From: a candidate division FCPU426 bacterium | GTDB taxonomy: Bacteria > Oederibacteriota > Muellerivitia > Muellerivitales > Muellerivitaceae | DNA: 64,000 nucleotides | Direction: 5' to 3' | Assembly: GCA_003152075.1 (NCBI GenBank) | Contig: PLZG01000024.1 | Span: 1-64,000, forward strand | In this document: piece by piece, positions 16,392 through 27,571 of the stretch | Layout: the number at the start of each line of letters is the position of its first letter | How positions within the stretch are numbered: position 1 is the stretch's first letter | Translations under genes and position numbers: made by a program | Notes under the pieces: generated by a model | What the model was told of the DNA's origin: nothing | Seen by the model: only the letters and a program-made list of their open reading frames with translations | The model's database searches: none

Positions 16392-19094
16392 ATGCCTCGA
16401 AAAAATATTCACGCTTGTTTTTGCGTTGGCATTTCTGTTCCTTCCACTGTTTTTCTTTTGTCTGTCATTTGGCCCTTTTCCGCCTTCCCACCAGTAGCGC
16501 TTCCCCCGACCCCCGGTTCGATCGAAATTTCTAGGGGCGCGAAACCAGGGGAATGTTATGGCCGGCTACCCCTGTCTTTCGAACCTAACCAAGGTCAAAC
16601 CAATTCTCGGGTGAGATTCCTATCACGCGGGAAAGGTTACACTCTTTTCCTTGCCCCTCAGGAAGCCGTTTTGGTATTAAAAAAACCAGGTTTTCAAAAT
16701 TCACATCCATCCGGCTCTTTCCTGCCCCGTCACCCCCTTCCACAAAAATTGGAGGTCTTCCGGTTAAAAATTTCCGGAAGCGACCGGCACGCAACCTGGG
16801 AAGGTTTGGATAAAAAGGAAGGCATCAGTAATTATTTTATTGGAAAGGATCCCTCCAAATGGCGAACCCATATTCCGCGATTCGCCCGGGTAAAAATTCG
16901 CGGTGTTTATCCTGGTATTGACATGGTTTATTACGGCAACCAAGGGAGACTGGAGTATGACTTTGTGGTAGCGCCGGGGGTGAATCCGAAATTGGTCCGT
17001 TTGTCCTACGAGGGCGTGAAAAAAGCCGCGGTGGACGGCCAAGGCGACCTGGTTTTGAATTCCGTGAACGGCCAAATCCTATTAAAGGCGCCGCTGGTGT
17101 ACCAGGAAAAGGGAGGAAGGAAAGTACCCATTTTGGGCCGCTACGCGATGGCGGGGCGCCATCAAGTGGGTTTTGAGGTGAGAAAATACGATTCAACGAT
17201 CCCATTGGTGATTGATCCAGCCTTGGTTTATTCGACTTATCTGGGCGGCAGCGGGGCGGACAATGGCGAAGATCAATGTGGCGTCACGGTGGATGGTTCC
17301 GGCAACGCTTATATCACGGGCGATACGACCTCAACCAATTTCCCCACAACGGCCGGGGCCTACCGGACAACGGCCTACACCGGCAATGATGCCTTTGTGA
17401 CGAAGTTGAATCCCAATGGAACCGCCTTGGTTTATTCCACTTATTTGGGGGGAAGCAGCGTTGAGGGTGGAACGGCTATCGCCCTAGACGTCGCGGGGGA
17501 CGCCTATGTGACTGGATATACAGAGTCCAGTGATTTTCCCACCACCGCCGGGGCGTTTCTAACTTCCCACCCCTTTGGTTCGCCCTATGCTTTTGTGACC
17601 AAGCTGGATCCGAATGGAGCGGCGCTTCTGTACTCCACTTTCCTGGGGGGTAACCTGGGGGACGGGGGGTATGGAATCGCCGTGGATGGCGCCGGAAACG
17701 CCTATGTGGGGGGAATCACCGGCGGGAATTTTCCGACGACCGCCGGGGCTTTTCAAACGGTTTTCGCCGGCGTCAATTCAGCTTTCGTGACCAAGTTGAA
17801 CCCTTCGGGGAGCGCTTTGGTTTATTCCACTTATTTAAGTGGTGTCGGAAACCTCGGAATTGGAAACGTTGTTTATGGAATTGCCCTGGACGCGGCCGGA
17901 GATACCTATGTAGCGGGTTATACCGCTTCTGCCTCATTCCCGACGACGGGGGGTGCCTATCAAACGGTCTTCGGAGGCGGCATTGACGGCTTCGTCAGCA
18001 AATTAAATCCGTCAGGGTCGGCTTTGATCTATTCCACTTATTTGGGTGGCGGTAATGTGGACTATTGTTCCGGCATCGCCCTGGACGGTTCCGGAAACGC
18101 CTATGTGACGGGAACTAGTTATTCCAGCAATTTTCCCGCGACCGGCGGTGTTTACCAGGCAAGCTTGGCGGGATATCAGAACGCTTTTGTCACGAAGTTA
18201 AACGCGACGGGGACCGCCCTGATCTATTCCACCTATTTGGGTGGGAACGCTGCGGATTATGGAAGGGGAATCGCTTTGGATGGATCGGGAAACGCTTATG
18301 TGATTGGAGCGGCCAGTTCCTCGAATTTTCCCACGACGGCTGGCGCCTATCAAACGGCTTTTGGGGGTAACTACGACGCTTTTATGAGCGAACTCAACCC
18401 CAACGGAACCGCCTTGGTTTATTCCACTTTCCTTGGCGGCGGCTATAGTGAAGATGGGCTTGGAATCGCCACGGACTCCCTGGGAAGCGTTTACGTTGTC
18501 GGAAGGACCTACTCCAGCGATTTTCCCACCACGGCGGGAACTTATCAAACCGCGTACGCCGGCACGGGGTCCATGGGATCGGACGCGTTCGTGGTGAAGT
18601 TTGGATACATCTCTCCCACTCCCACGCCTACGAACACCGCGACCAACACTCCTTCCAATACACCCACCTCTACCGTTACCTCCACACCCACCAATAGCCC
18701 TTGCGGGTATCCGGGTAATACCTGCACATTCACTTCCACACCCAAGGTTACACCGACCCAGACCCGGACTTTCACTCTAACCCCGACGCCCACTTTCCCG
18801 GCGGGATGCGACGAATTTTATTTATCGAAGAATGTTTGGAACCCGGGCCAGGGTCCGGTTTCGCTTTATGTTAACTACTGCGCCTTTCCGGGGCCGTTCC
18901 GCTTGCAAGTCTTCAATTCGGCTGGTGAACATATCAAGACCCTGGATAGCAGGCAGTTAAACGCGCCCTTGCAGGCTTCTTACTTATGGGACGGGACCAA
19001 TAAGTACGATGATCCCTGCGCCAGCGGGGTTTACTTTTTTTACCTCCTCGAACCCGAGAGCCGGAAGATCAAGAGAATCCTATTGATTCGCTGA
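16392..19094 (+). CDS. secreted SBBP-repeat beta-propeller protein with Thr/Pro linker and FlgD-like tail
   Basis: This is a 900-residue exported protein. An N-terminal hydrophobic signal (about 15-35) is followed by a beta-rich domain (about 50-275) with the LPLSFEPNQGQTNSRVRFLSRG opening that usually precedes SBBP repeats. About eight SBBP repeats follow (275-735), each built as LVYSTYLGG...GIALDGSGNAYVTG.T.SSNFPTTAGAYQT...DAFVTKLNPNG. A TPTPTNTATNTPSNTP-type linker (about 738-800) leads to a C-terminal domain with AGEHIKTLD, WDGTNKYDDPCASGVYFFYL and the end KRILLIR. The same C-terminal domain is on the NHL protein at 20439. An extracellular or cell-surface location is likely; the ligand is unknown. 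The region 16185-16391 upstream shows only a small CCGTCtataaGACGG hairpin (16348-16362). Confidence 0.85.
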   Translation: MPRKNIHACFCVGISVPSTVFLLSVIWPFSAFPPVALPPTPGSIEISRGAKPGECYGRLPLSFEPNQGQTNSRVRFLSRGKGYTLFLAPQEAVLVLKKPGFQNSHPSGSFLPRHPLPQKLEVFRLKISGSDRHATWEGLDKKEGISNYFIGKDPSKWRTHIPRFARVKIRGVYPGIDMVYYGNQGRLEYDFVVAPGVNPKLVRLSYEGVKKAAVDGQGDLVLNSVNGQILLKAPLVYQEKGGRKVPILGRYAMAGRHQVGFEVRKYDSTIPLVIDPALVYSTYLGGSGADNGEDQCGVTVDGSGNAYITGDTTSTNFPTTAGAYRTTAYTGNDAFVTKLNPNGTALVYSTYLGGSSVEGGTAIALDVAGDAYVTGYTESSDFPTTAGAFLTSHPFGSPYAFVTKLDPNGAALLYSTFLGGNLGDGGYGIAVDGAGNAYVGGITGGNFPTTAGAFQTVFAGVNSAFVTKLNPSGSALVYSTYLSGVGNLGIGNVVYGIALDAAGDTYVAGYTASASFPTTGGAYQTVFGGGIDGFVSKLNPSGSALIYSTYLGGGNVDYCSGIALDGSGNAYVTGTSYSSNFPATGGVYQASLAGYQNAFVTKLNATGTALIYSTYLGGNAADYGRGIALDGSGNAYVIGAASSSNFPTTAGAYQTAFGGNYDAFMSELNPNGTALVYSTFLGGGYSEDGLGIATDSLGSVYVVGRTYSSDFPTTAGTYQTAYAGTGSMGSDAFVVKFGYISPTPTPTNTATNTPSNTPTSTVTSTPTNSPCGYPGNTCTFTSTPKVTPTQTRTFTLTPTPTFPAGCDEFYLSKNVWNPGQGPVSLYVNYCAFPGPFRLQVFNSAGEHIKTLDSRQLNAPLQASYLWDGTNKYDDPCASGVYFFYLLEPESRKIKRILLIR

Positions 19095-19348
19095 GACAGC
19101 GTTTACCATTTAGATACTTTCGGTAGGATTTTTTAGAGGGCTCGCTAAATATGATTTGAAAACTGTCCACGACGAAGAGGTGTATTGGACAACGCGAAAA
19201 TGGATAATGATCCCTGTTCCACGTTATGCCGATTCACCATTAAGAAATATTAAAATCGGTACTATGCCAGCCTCATTAACAGCCTTATGGAAGGCTGGCG
19301 CGCGGAGCGTGGAGCCTGACCCCCATTTTTACCAGAGGGTAGGGATAA

Positions 19349-20224
<876 letters not shown>

Positions 20225-20438
20225 CCGGTGAAAAAAATTTCAACATTGATAAACAGCCGAAATTGGTTTTTGCGATTGACGCGATTCTTGCGAATCAGTG
20301 GATGTGGTAGGAATTATTGGGAAATTGAGCAATGCCGGTTTTTAATAGCCGAAAGGGATTTGCGATGTACGATAATGAATGGACGGGACACTAAAACCTG
20401 AAGAAATTTTTTGTTTATCCCTCTTTCTATTGAGAGCC

Positions 20439-22832
20439 ATGAATATGGAAAAAAAGTATCTCAAAATCATAACGGTTTCAGTCCTGATTGACGCCAGATT
20501 GAGCACTATTTTGTTTTCTGGCGTGATCCTGTGGATGACCGCATTTATCTCGACTCCCGCGTCCGTGGCCGCCGCTTGTTGCGCCTCGGGGGCTTCCACC
20601 ATCACCACTTACGCTGGGATCGCTTCGGCGGGTTACACGGGTGACGGCGGGCCTGCTACCTCGGCCAGCCTAAGCGAGGCCGAAGCGTGCATCATGGACG
20701 CGGCCGGGAACCTTTATTTCTGTGATTCCCAAAACCACGTGGTTCGCAAGGTCTCGGCGGGGGGGACCATCTCCACCTTCGCGGGGAACGGCACCGTCGG
20801 GAACACCGGGGACGGCGGGCCCGCCGCCTCGGCCCAAATGAGCCTCCCTTGGGGACTGGCCATGGATGCAGCGGGGAACCTGTACATCAGCGACAATGTC
20901 TATTGCGTCATCCGCAAGGTCACCCCTGGGGGCATCATCAGTACCTTTGCAGGCACAACGTGCGGCTATTCCGGGGACGGGGGCCCCGCCACCTCGGCCA
21001 AACTTTTCGATCCCTACGGCATCGCGTTTGACGCGTCGGGCGACCTTTTCATCGCCGATGGCGGAAACCATGTCATCCGCGAGGTCTCGCCCGGGGGCAT
21101 CATCACCACCGTGGCGGGGAACGGCACTGTGGGATTTTCGGGGGACGGGGGCCCCGCCCTGTCCGCCCAATTGAACACACCTGACGCCCTGGCGATCGAT
21201 CCCTCCTCCGGCGACGTTTATTTCGACGATAACGTCAACTACCGGATCCGCAAATTCACGCCCGGCGGGACGATCACGACCATAGCCGGCAACGGCTCGA
21301 GCGCCTTCGGGGGAGACGGTGGGCCAGCGACTCTCGCCGGGGTCTATGACGCTCAGGGACTGGCTTTCTGCGGGGGCTCGCTTTACCTTTCCGACACCTA
21401 TGATAACCGTATCCGCGCGGTGGATCCCACGGGCGTCATCACCACCCTTGCCGGAAACGGGTTGTCCCCCGATAGTGGGAATGGGGGACCAGCCACCCTC
21501 TCCCTGACATTCCTACCCGCGGGACTTTACTTCAACGCTGCTGGCGACCTTTTCGCGAGTGGGGTCATGCAGGTGCGGAAAATCTCCTCAAATTGCCTGC
21601 CGACCCCCACACCGACGAATACCCCGAGCTTGACCCCCACTTGGACCTTGACCCCGACGTTAACTTTAACTCCTACCCAGACGCCTACCTCTTCTTTCAC
21701 CACCACCCCGACGAACAGCCCCACCCCTATGGCTGCCGCGGTGACCGATTACGGTTGCTTTGCCCAAAGCGGGGATGGGGGTGACGCGATCATCTCGGAT
21801 ATCAACGGCTATGCCAGCCCTCCCCCCCCCATCGCGGTCGTTGTGACACCCGTCAGTTCCCCAGGAGCCTCGTGGCCGTCTTTCTGTGGCAGCGGGAGTC
21901 CCATTTCCGACAACAAATTCGCTTGGACCACGGCCACCCTCCCCACCACCATGGTATTCCAAAGGTCCTTCACCATAACCCCCGCGCTCATCAGCGGCGG
22001 TTCCTTCGGGATCACTTTCGGGGCGGATGATGAGGCCGCTTTTGTGCTGACCAACAGCCTTTACCCTGCCGGCGTCACCCTCGCCTCCTGTTTCAGTGGG
22101 GGGGGTGTTTGCCTGGCATGTCATAGCCAAACTTTCTTGGGAAGTCTGCTGGCTGGATCGGGCGTCAACACCTTGACGATGACCGTTATCAATACCGGCA
22201 ATATCGCGTTGGGTCCCTATTTGGGGTTTGCGTGGTTCCATTACTCGATTTGTGTTTGGTCAGGCACGCCAACCCCAACCCCCACCAATTCCTTGACCCC
22301 CACCTCCACTAACACTCCAACCAAAAGTCCTACCCAAACCCCCACCAGTACCTTCTCGAACACCGCGACCCCTAGCCCCACCAACAGCCCCACCAAAAGT
22401 CCCACGGTCACCCCCACCAGCAGCCCGACCTTAACCGCCACCCAGACCCCCACCCTCACTATCACCAATACCACCACGATTACTTCCACACCCACCAATA
22501 GTCCCACCATCACCCCGACCCTCACTTTTACGCCAGTGCCGATTGACATTTTTTATGTTGATAAGAATCTTTTTAGTCCGTCTACCGACAAAGCGGTTTC
22601 CATCCTCGTGTCATACAACCAATACCCGGGGGAATACAATTTGAGGGTCTATAACACGGCGGGGGAGCACATTAAGAACCTGGATTCCCAATACCTTAAA
22701 TCGCCCGTGAACAAATTTTATACCTGGGACGGGACCAACAAAAACGGGGATGCCTGCGCCAGTGGGGTTTACATTTTTTATCTTATTGAACCCTACAGCC
22801 GGAAGGTGAAACGGGTACTTTTGGTAAGGTGA
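20439..22832 (+). CDS. secreted NHL beta-propeller protein with two Thr/Pro linkers and FlgD-like tail
   Basis: This exported protein of about 797 residues begins with a signal region ([12 protein letters not shown]...ASVAAA). Six or so NHL-type repeats follow, each with [25 protein letters not shown] and [11 protein letters not shown] first T/P linker ([21 protein letters not shown]) leads to a globular domain of ~175 residues ([17 protein letters not shown]... to [13 protein letters not shown]) with several Cys. After a second T/P/S/N-rich linker comes the same C-terminal domain as in the SBBP protein ([37 protein letters not shown]). ATG 20439 and ATG 20445 are both possible; ATG 20379 would put 20 residues before the signal. 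Function unknown; probably surface-exposed. Confidence 0.83.
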   Translation: MNMEKKYLKIITVSVLIDARLSTILFSGVILWMTAFISTPASVAAACCASGASTITTYAGIASAGYTGDGGPATSASLSEAEACIMDAAGNLYFCDSQNHVVRKVSAGGTISTFAGNGTVGNTGDGGPAASAQMSLPWGLAMDAAGNLYISDNVYCVIRKVTPGGIISTFAGTTCGYSGDGGPATSAKLFDPYGIAFDASGDLFIADGGNHVIREVSPGGIITTVAGNGTVGFSGDGGPALSAQLNTPDALAIDPSSGDVYFDDNVNYRIRKFTPGGTITTIAGNGSSAFGGDGGPATLAGVYDAQGLAFCGGSLYLSDTYDNRIRAVDPTGVITTLAGNGLSPDSGNGGPATLSLTFLPAGLYFNAAGDLFASGVMQVRKISSNCLPTPTPTNTPSLTPTWTLTPTLTLTPTQTPTSSFTTTPTNSPTPMAAAVTDYGCFAQSGDGGDAIISDINGYASPPPPIAVVVTPVSSPGASWPSFCGSGSPISDNKFAWTTATLPTTMVFQRSFTITPALISGGSFGITFGADDEAAFVLTNSLYPAGVTLASCFSGGGVCLACHSQTFLGSLLAGSGVNTLTMTVINTGNIALGPYLGFAWFHYSICVWSGTPTPTPTNSLTPTSTNTPTKSPTQTPTSTFSNTATPSPTNSPTKSPTVTPTSSPTLTATQTPTLTITNTTTITSTPTNSPTITPTLTFTPVPIDIFYVDKNLFSPSTDKAVSILVSYNQYPGEYNLRVYNTAGEHIKNLDSQYLKSPVNKFYTWDGTNKNGDACASGVYIFYLIEPYSRKVKRVLLVR

Positions 22833-22988
22833 AAAAGAACCAGTATAAAAAGTTTGTGAGCGAACCTTGAAAACAGGTCTTGTCCGAGACAAGGACTCGC
22901 CAGGACCATTTGGATCTTCACCTTCCCGCTTTTTTAGTAAAGTTTAATGGTAACGGGCTTGAGCCCCTTCTCCTGGACGTGGGAGGCT

Positions 22989-23936
22989 ATGGTTAAAATC
23001 CACAAATTTTATCTCAAGGTTTTTTTATGGCTGCTGGCTATGGCGCTATGGGATCGTGTCATTCCGGCTTGTGCGCAGAGCTATAAGTGGGTCGCCGAAT
23101 GGGGCGGCAAAGGGGGCGGGGATGGACAGTTCGATTCCCCGGTCGGGATAGCTTTGGACCGGTCCGGAAATGTATATGTTTCGGATTTGGGAAACAACCG
23201 AATTGAGAAATTCACTTCCAAAGGAAAATTCCTGTTGAAGTGGGGAACCAAGGGTGAGGGAAAGGGCCAATTCCAGAGGCCCTCGGGATTGGTGGTCGAC
23301 AAGGCGGGAATTGTTTATGTGGTGGACGCTGGAAATTGCCGCATCCAGAAGTTTGATGACAAGGGAAATTTCCTGGCCGCGTGGGGGAAGCGCGGAAACA
23401 CCATGGGTGATTTCGGTTATTACGACGTGGAACCGAAAAGCGTCGCGCTGGACGGGACGGGGAACGTTTATGTAGTGGACGGTCGTATCCAAAAATTCAC
23501 TTCCAACGGAAAATTCCTCGCGTTATGGGGAACTTTCAGGAACTTCAACGGCAATTCAAGTTACAACTTTACCGACACGAAAGGCCTTGTCGTGGACGGT
23601 TCCGGCAATATTTACGCGGATGACGTCATGATTTCTAAATTCGGCCCCGATACCCATTACCTTGGGGATTTCGGCGGAGTGGGAAAAGGCGAAGGGCAGT
23701 TTCGCCTCCCTTGGGGTTTGGCACTGGATAAAAAAGGGAATATTTACGTGGCGGATACGGGGAACAATCGGATCCAAAAATTGGATTACCGGGGCAAGTT
23801 TTTGGCGGCTTGGGGAAGCTATGGCCCATGCAAAGGCAAATTGAAGGGCCCCTATGGTGTGGCGGTGGATGATTCGGGAAATGTTTATGTCACGGATTTG
23901 GGCAATCACCTTGTTCAAAAGTTCGCTCCCCATTGA
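22989..23936 (+). CDS. secreted NHL-repeat six-bladed beta-propeller protein
   Basis: This 315-residue protein consists of a signal peptide (MVKIHKFYLKVFLWLLAMAL, cleavage near ACAQS) and about six NHL repeats. Each repeat reads G.GDGQFDSPVGIALDRSGNVYVSDLGNNRIEKF..KGKFLLKWG. Proteins of this type bind ligands or act as structural scaffolds; none of the repeats shows a catalytic motif. Unlike its neighbour at 20439 it has no Thr/Pro linker or C-terminal sorting-like domain. ATG 22989 is preferred because it opens on the signal peptide; its GGGAGG (22981-22986) is only two bases away. The GTAATGG start at 22947 would add 14 residues. The closest look-alike in this window is the NHL half of the kinase at 48266. 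Confidence 0.82.
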   Translation: MVKIHKFYLKVFLWLLAMALWDRVIPACAQSYKWVAEWGGKGGGDGQFDSPVGIALDRSGNVYVSDLGNNRIEKFTSKGKFLLKWGTKGEGKGQFQRPSGLVVDKAGIVYVVDAGNCRIQKFDDKGNFLAAWGKRGNTMGDFGYYDVEPKSVALDGTGNVYVVDGRIQKFTSNGKFLALWGTFRNFNGNSSYNFTDTKGLVVDGSGNIYADDVMISKFGPDTHYLGDFGGVGKGEGQFRLPWGLALDKKGNIYVADTGNNRIQKLDYRGKFLAAWGSYGPCKGKLKGPYGVAVDDSGNVYVTDLGNHLVQKFAPH

Positions 23937-24008
23937 GGGTAAAATTAAGGAGCCAGGTCTTGAATAAGACAGACTTAAATTTCCAATGATTTGGTTCCGT
24001 TGGGAGTG

Positions 24009-24037
24009 CTGACAACCTCCACCTGGTCGAGTACAAT
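24009..24037 (+). promoter_or_regulatory. sigma70-type promoter for der
   Basis: CTGACA (24009-24014) and TACAAT (24032-24037) are separated by exactly 17 bases, about 37 bases before the GTG start of der. Confidence 0.55.
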
Positions 24038-24073
24038 CCACCCACACAACAGTTCATTTCATTGGAGTCATTC

Positions 24074-25516
24074 GTGCCAGCGTTACCCGAAGTTCTTATC
24101 GTAGGCCGCCCAAATGTCGGCAAATCCACCCTTTTTAACCGTTTAGCAGGTAAATCCCTGGCCCTGGTGGACAACCAGGCTGGGTCTACCCGCGACCTTA
24201 AAAGCTTCGAACTGCTCTGGAATGGGGTTACTTTCACCGTTACCGACTCCGGGGGCTGGGTTCCGGGCGAAAAGGAATCGATCGCCTTTAAAGTGGGTGA
24301 AAAGCTGGACGCTCGGATCAAGAAGGTTTCCGCCCTGTTATTCGTAGTGGACGGCCAAGAGGGGGCTACCCCGGCCGATAACCTGCTGGCCCGGTCCATC
24401 CGACGGTACGGAATCCCCACCTGGCTGGTGGTGAACAAGGCTGACCAAGTTGAAAAACAAGAAGAGGCGCTTTCGGACTTTATGAGCCTCGGCTTTGATA
24501 AGTGCTACACCATTTCATCCCTGCACGGAATTGGGATTGGGGAACTGCTGGATTCGGTGGTGGGGGGCATTGGCAAGGCCTCTTCCAAGCCTATGGCTGA
24601 TAAAGAAGAAGTTAAGCGACCACTTCGATTGGCCATTTTAGGTAAGCCAAACGTAGGTAAGTCCTCGTTGGTCAATAGTTTATTGGGTGAGAAACGCCAA
24701 ATTGTGGACGATATGCCCGGCACCACCCATGACGCTATCCCCGTGATCATCGAAACCGAAGACGAACCCCTGATCGTGGTGGATACCGCCGGTATACGTG
24801 CTATCCAGAAACAAGACACCGTCATTGAGAAGCTCAGCGTGGCGCAAGCCCTTTACGAACTTCAAACCTGCCAAGTAGCGCTGATGATGGTGGACGGTGA
24901 AAAGGGAGTAACGCACCAGGACGTCAATATCAGCCGGATCATTTTTGATGCTTTCCGGCCGGTAGTGATTGTTATTAATAAATGGGACATCTCTCACAAG
25001 GGGGCCGAACAAGCCCAGGCCGAAAAGGTCATCAAGAGTGAGCTGAGGCACCTGAATTTCGCCCCTGTCCTGTTCACTTCGGCCAAAACCGGGCTAAACA
25101 TGAACCGGATCCTCCCGATGGTTCATAAGGTTTACGAGGAAAGCCTCAAAATAATGCCCACCAACCAGGTTAATGCGGCTATTCAAGCGGCTCTCAGCGA
25201 ACATTCCCCCCCCTTCCGCAATGGGGGACAGCTTAAAATACTATTCGGGCACCAGAGAACAGGCCACCCTCCGGCTTTCGAGTTTTTTGCCAACCGGCCC
25301 GAATGCGCGGCGCCTGCCTATATGCGCCACCTGGAAAGCGAACTACGGAAAGCTTTTGGAATGGAAACCATCCCCATGCAAATTGTTTTGAAGGCAAAAG
25401 CGGATAAAAATAAAGGTGAGATTAAAAGAAAAACCTTCAAGAGAAACTTTAACTTGCGAGCACACGCGGAAAAGGTGGCTAAGAAAAAGTTGGCAAGAAA
25501 ACACGGAAAAAAATAG
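24074..25516 (+). CDS. der: ribosome biogenesis GTPase Der (EngA)
   Basis: Der is an essential double-GTPase that helps assemble the 50S subunit. Both G domains are complete. The first has GRPNVGKS, DSGGW and NKAD; the second has GKPNVGKSS, DTAGI and NKWD. A KH-like C-terminal domain (about 350-480) ends in a Lys/Arg tail (KKKLARKHGKK). I choose GTG 24074 because GGAG at 24064-24067 is correctly spaced and the protein then begins VPALPEVLIVGRPN as usual. A TTG at 24062 would put the SD inside the gene. Length 480 aa, slightly above the family norm because of the basic tail. Confidence 0.96.
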   Translation: MPALPEVLIVGRPNVGKSTLFNRLAGKSLALVDNQAGSTRDLKSFELLWNGVTFTVTDSGGWVPGEKESIAFKVGEKLDARIKKVSALLFVVDGQEGATPADNLLARSIRRYGIPTWLVVNKADQVEKQEEALSDFMSLGFDKCYTISSLHGIGIGELLDSVVGGIGKASSKPMADKEEVKRPLRLAILGKPNVGKSSLVNSLLGEKRQIVDDMPGTTHDAIPVIIETEDEPLIVVDTAGIRAIQKQDTVIEKLSVAQALYELQTCQVALMMVDGEKGVTHQDVNISRIIFDAFRPVVIVINKWDISHKGAEQAQAEKVIKSELRHLNFAPVLFTSAKTGLNMNRILPMVHKVYEESLKIMPTNQVNAAIQAALSEHSPPFRNGGQLKILFGHQRTGHPPAFEFFANRPECAAPAYMRHLESELRKAFGMETIPMQIVLKAKADKNKGEIKRKTFKRNFNLRAHAEKVAKKKLARKHGKK

Positions 25517-25607
25517 ATTTAACCAACATCCTCTTACGAAGATGACTGACACAAATGGAACCAAGGAAAACAAAACAAGGATTGATTAATAATTGCGTTT
25601 CGTAGTT

Positions 25608-25633
25608 CTTGGTGCCCTTGGTGCCTTGGTGGT
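25608..25633. repeat. CTTGGTG direct-repeat element
   Basis: Three consecutive CCTTGGTG-type units (TTCTTGGTGCCCTTGGTG and on). The complementary form (CCAAGGGCACCAAG...) is at 27572-27595. It lies in the der-plsY spacer, with CCAAGG on the other side at 25561. Confidence 0.55.
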
Positions 25634-25677
25634 AAAAAGGTTTTGTGTAGTCTCTTAAACCGTAAATAAGGGAATAT

Positions 25678-26274
25678 ATGGCCGATGTTTTAACCGTAAT
25701 TGCCGCCTACATCATTGGGTCGATCCCAATGGGCTACCTGTTGGTCAAATGGGTTAAGGGTATCGACATTCGAACCCAGGGTAGTGGCAATATTGGCATG
25801 ACCAACGTCTGGAGGGTGGCCGGAGCCGGGTGGGGAATAGCGACGCTGGCCCTGGACATCGCCAAAGGCGTCCTGGCCGTATGGATTGCGCGGCATTTTG
25901 ACCCAGGGGATGATCTCCTCCAGGTTCTCTGCGGTTTGTCCGCCTTGCTTGGAAACGTCTTTTCGATATTCCTGAAGTTCAAGGGCGGGAAGGGCATCGG
26001 GATAAGCGTTGGGATATTCTTTAGCCTATTACCATTGGAAAGCACCGCCGGATTGGTTGTTTTCTTGGTCGCCTTGGGATTGGGCCGTATGGTTTCTTTG
26101 GGAAGCCTGCTTGGCGCCACAACTATGATGACCTTAACCCTTTATCATCAGGGCATAACTTGGTTTTCTGGCTTGGCAGTGTTCGCGGCACTCATGATAT
26201 GGTGGACCCATCGGCAGAACATTAAACGGATCTTGAACGGAACCGAAAGTAAAATCGGGAAGAAAAAACCATGA
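25678..26274 (+). CDS. plsY: acyl-phosphate:glycerol-3-phosphate acyltransferase
   Basis: PlsY is an integral membrane enzyme making lysophosphatidate, the first step of phospholipid synthesis. The 198-residue protein has five membrane helices. All three signature blocks are present: GSIPMGYL (about 15-22), the GSGNIGMTNVWR loop (36-47) and FKGGKGI (about 101-107), plus the late NIKRI.NGTESKIG tail. It overlaps gpsA by four bases (ATGA), giving a neat glycerophospholipid pair: GpsA makes glycerol-3-phosphate and PlsY acylates it. Confidence 0.96.
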   Translation: MADVLTVIAAYIIGSIPMGYLLVKWVKGIDIRTQGSGNIGMTNVWRVAGAGWGIATLALDIAKGVLAVWIARHFDPGDDLLQVLCGLSALLGNVFSIFLKFKGGKGIGISVGIFFSLLPLESTAGLVVFLVALGLGRMVSLGSLLGATTMMTLTLYHQGITWFSGLAVFAALMIWWTHRQNIKRILNGTESKIGKKKP

Positions 26275-27287
26275 AACTATGTGTTTTAGGGGCTGGAAGT
26301 TGGGGCATCGCATTAACTCTTCACCTCAAAAGAAACGGACATAACCTGACCCTTTGGGAGCACGACAAGGCCAAAGCTTTGGAGTTGGAGCAAAAGAGGG
26401 AGAATAAAGTCCTTCTGCCCGGGATAATCCTTCCAAAAGATATCTTGATCACCCACGAAATTTACAAGGTATTAACCGGTTGCGATGGGGTGGTTATCGC
26501 TGTTCCGTCTCACGTGGTTCGCTCTATCGCTAAAAGCGCCACTCTCCACTTGCCCAAAGGTGCTTGGGTTGCCTGCGCGGCCAAGGGGCTGGAAGAAGAA
26601 ACCCATTTGCGCCTGAGCGAAGTGTTAAAGCAAAATCTTCAATCGGATACCCCAATTGCTGTTTTATCCGGGCCTAGCCATGCGGAAGAAGTTTCCCGGA
26701 CAATGCCTACCACCGTGGTATCTGCCTCGTCAGACCCCGCCATCGCCAAGGCCGTTCAAAACGCATTCCACTCGAACTATTTCCGCGTCTATACCTCCAC
26801 CGATGTGATCGGAGTGGAGTTGGGTGGCTCCCTGAAGAACGTGATCGCTATCGCGGCCGGCATTACCGACGGCATGAGCCTGGGGGATAACGCCAAAGCC
26901 GCATTAATGACCCGGGGTTTACACGAAATATCCCGCCTGGGGATTGCCCTAGGGGCCCAACCCCAAACTTTCGCCGGCCTGGCCGGCATGGGCGACCTGA
27001 TTGTGACCTGCACCAGCCACCATAGCCGCAACCGCTTGTTGGGTGAGAAAATAGGGAAGGGCGCCACCCTTGAGCAAGCCCTGAAGGAAATGGTCATGGT
27101 GGCCGAGGGAGTTAAGACATCCAAGGCGGCCGTTGCGTTGGCCGAAAAAGCGAAAGTGGAAGTGCCTATCACCCAGGAAGTTTACAAAGTCCTCTTTGAA
27201 GGCCGAAACGCGAAGGAGGCGGTTAAATCCCTACTATCTCGCACGGCCAAACCCGAGACTGACACAACGGAAAGGATTTCGTTTTGA
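26271..27287 (+). CDS. gpsA: NAD(P)H-dependent glycerol-3-phosphate dehydrogenase
   Basis: GpsA reduces dihydroxyacetone phosphate to glycerol-3-phosphate for phospholipid synthesis. The 338-residue protein has the N-terminal dinucleotide fold GAGSWGIAL (7-15), the AVPSH and AAKGLE segments (about 83-113) and GPSHAEEV (about 139-146). It also has the catalytic-Lys region ELGGSLKNVIAIAAGI (about 184-199) and the GLAGMGDLIVTCTS block (about 239-252). It is coupled to plsY by a 4-base overlap and to the HU gene by a stop/start overlap, so the three are likely co-transcribed. Confidence 0.96.
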   Translation: MKLCVLGAGSWGIALTLHLKRNGHNLTLWEHDKAKALELEQKRENKVLLPGIILPKDILITHEIYKVLTGCDGVVIAVPSHVVRSIAKSATLHLPKGAWVACAAKGLEEETHLRLSEVLKQNLQSDTPIAVLSGPSHAEEVSRTMPTTVVSASSDPAIAKAVQNAFHSNYFRVYTSTDVIGVELGGSLKNVIAIAAGITDGMSLGDNAKAALMTRGLHEISRLGIALGAQPQTFAGLAGMGDLIVTCTSHHSRNRLLGEKIGKGATLEQALKEMVMVAEGVKTSKAAVALAEKAKVEVPITQEVYKVLFEGRNAKEAVKSLLSRTAKPETDTTERISF

Positions 27288-27556
27288 CCCGTCAGGACCT
27301 CTTGAAAAGCTTAACCCAATTGGGCCTTACAAAAAAACAGGCCGCCTTATCAGTGGATGTTTTTTTCAACACCATCACCAACGCCTTGCGGGAGGAAAAG
27401 AAAGTTTCTATAGTGGGCCTTGGAACTTGGGAATGGAAAAAACGAATTGCCCGGCTGGCCCGCAACCCCAAGACGGGAAAAGTAGTGGCCTTGGGCAGTC
27501 GTAAAGTGCTGGTTTTTAAGCCCAGCCGCCTCATCAAGACAAAGTTAAAAGGCTAA
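27284..27556 (+). CDS. HU/IHF family DNA-binding protein
   Basis: This small nucleoid protein bends DNA as a dimer. At 90 residues it has the standard length. Visible elements are the N-terminal helical dimer part (DLLKSLTQLGLTKKQAALSVDVFFNTI), VSIVGLGTWEWKKR at about 42-55 and the DNA-intercalating arm ARNPKTGKVVALGSRKVLVFKPS (about 58-80). The Pro at the arm tip is replaced: the usual RNPQTG reads RNPKTG, so Pro is kept and Gln changed. The start is TTG 27284 with AAAGGA (27271-27276); its first codon overlaps the gpsA stop. The MerR gene follows, an arrangement common for ihfA-type genes. HU versus IHF cannot be decided here. Confidence 0.9.
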   Translation: MTRQDLLKSLTQLGLTKKQAALSVDVFFNTITNALREEKKVSIVGLGTWEWKKRIARLARNPKTGKVVALGSRKVLVFKPSRLIKTKLKG

Positions 27557-27571
27557 AGGAAATTTGAACAA

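Noticed and set aside
20670-22241. Long minus-strand frames opposite the NHL protein
   Set aside because: They arise from the GC-rich, repeating codons of the plus-strand propeller gene; they have no ribosome site and no recognisable domain.
22879-22896. Terminator after the NHL protein at 22832
   Set aside because: CTTGTC-CGA-GACAAG can pair, but the stem is short and no T-run follows.
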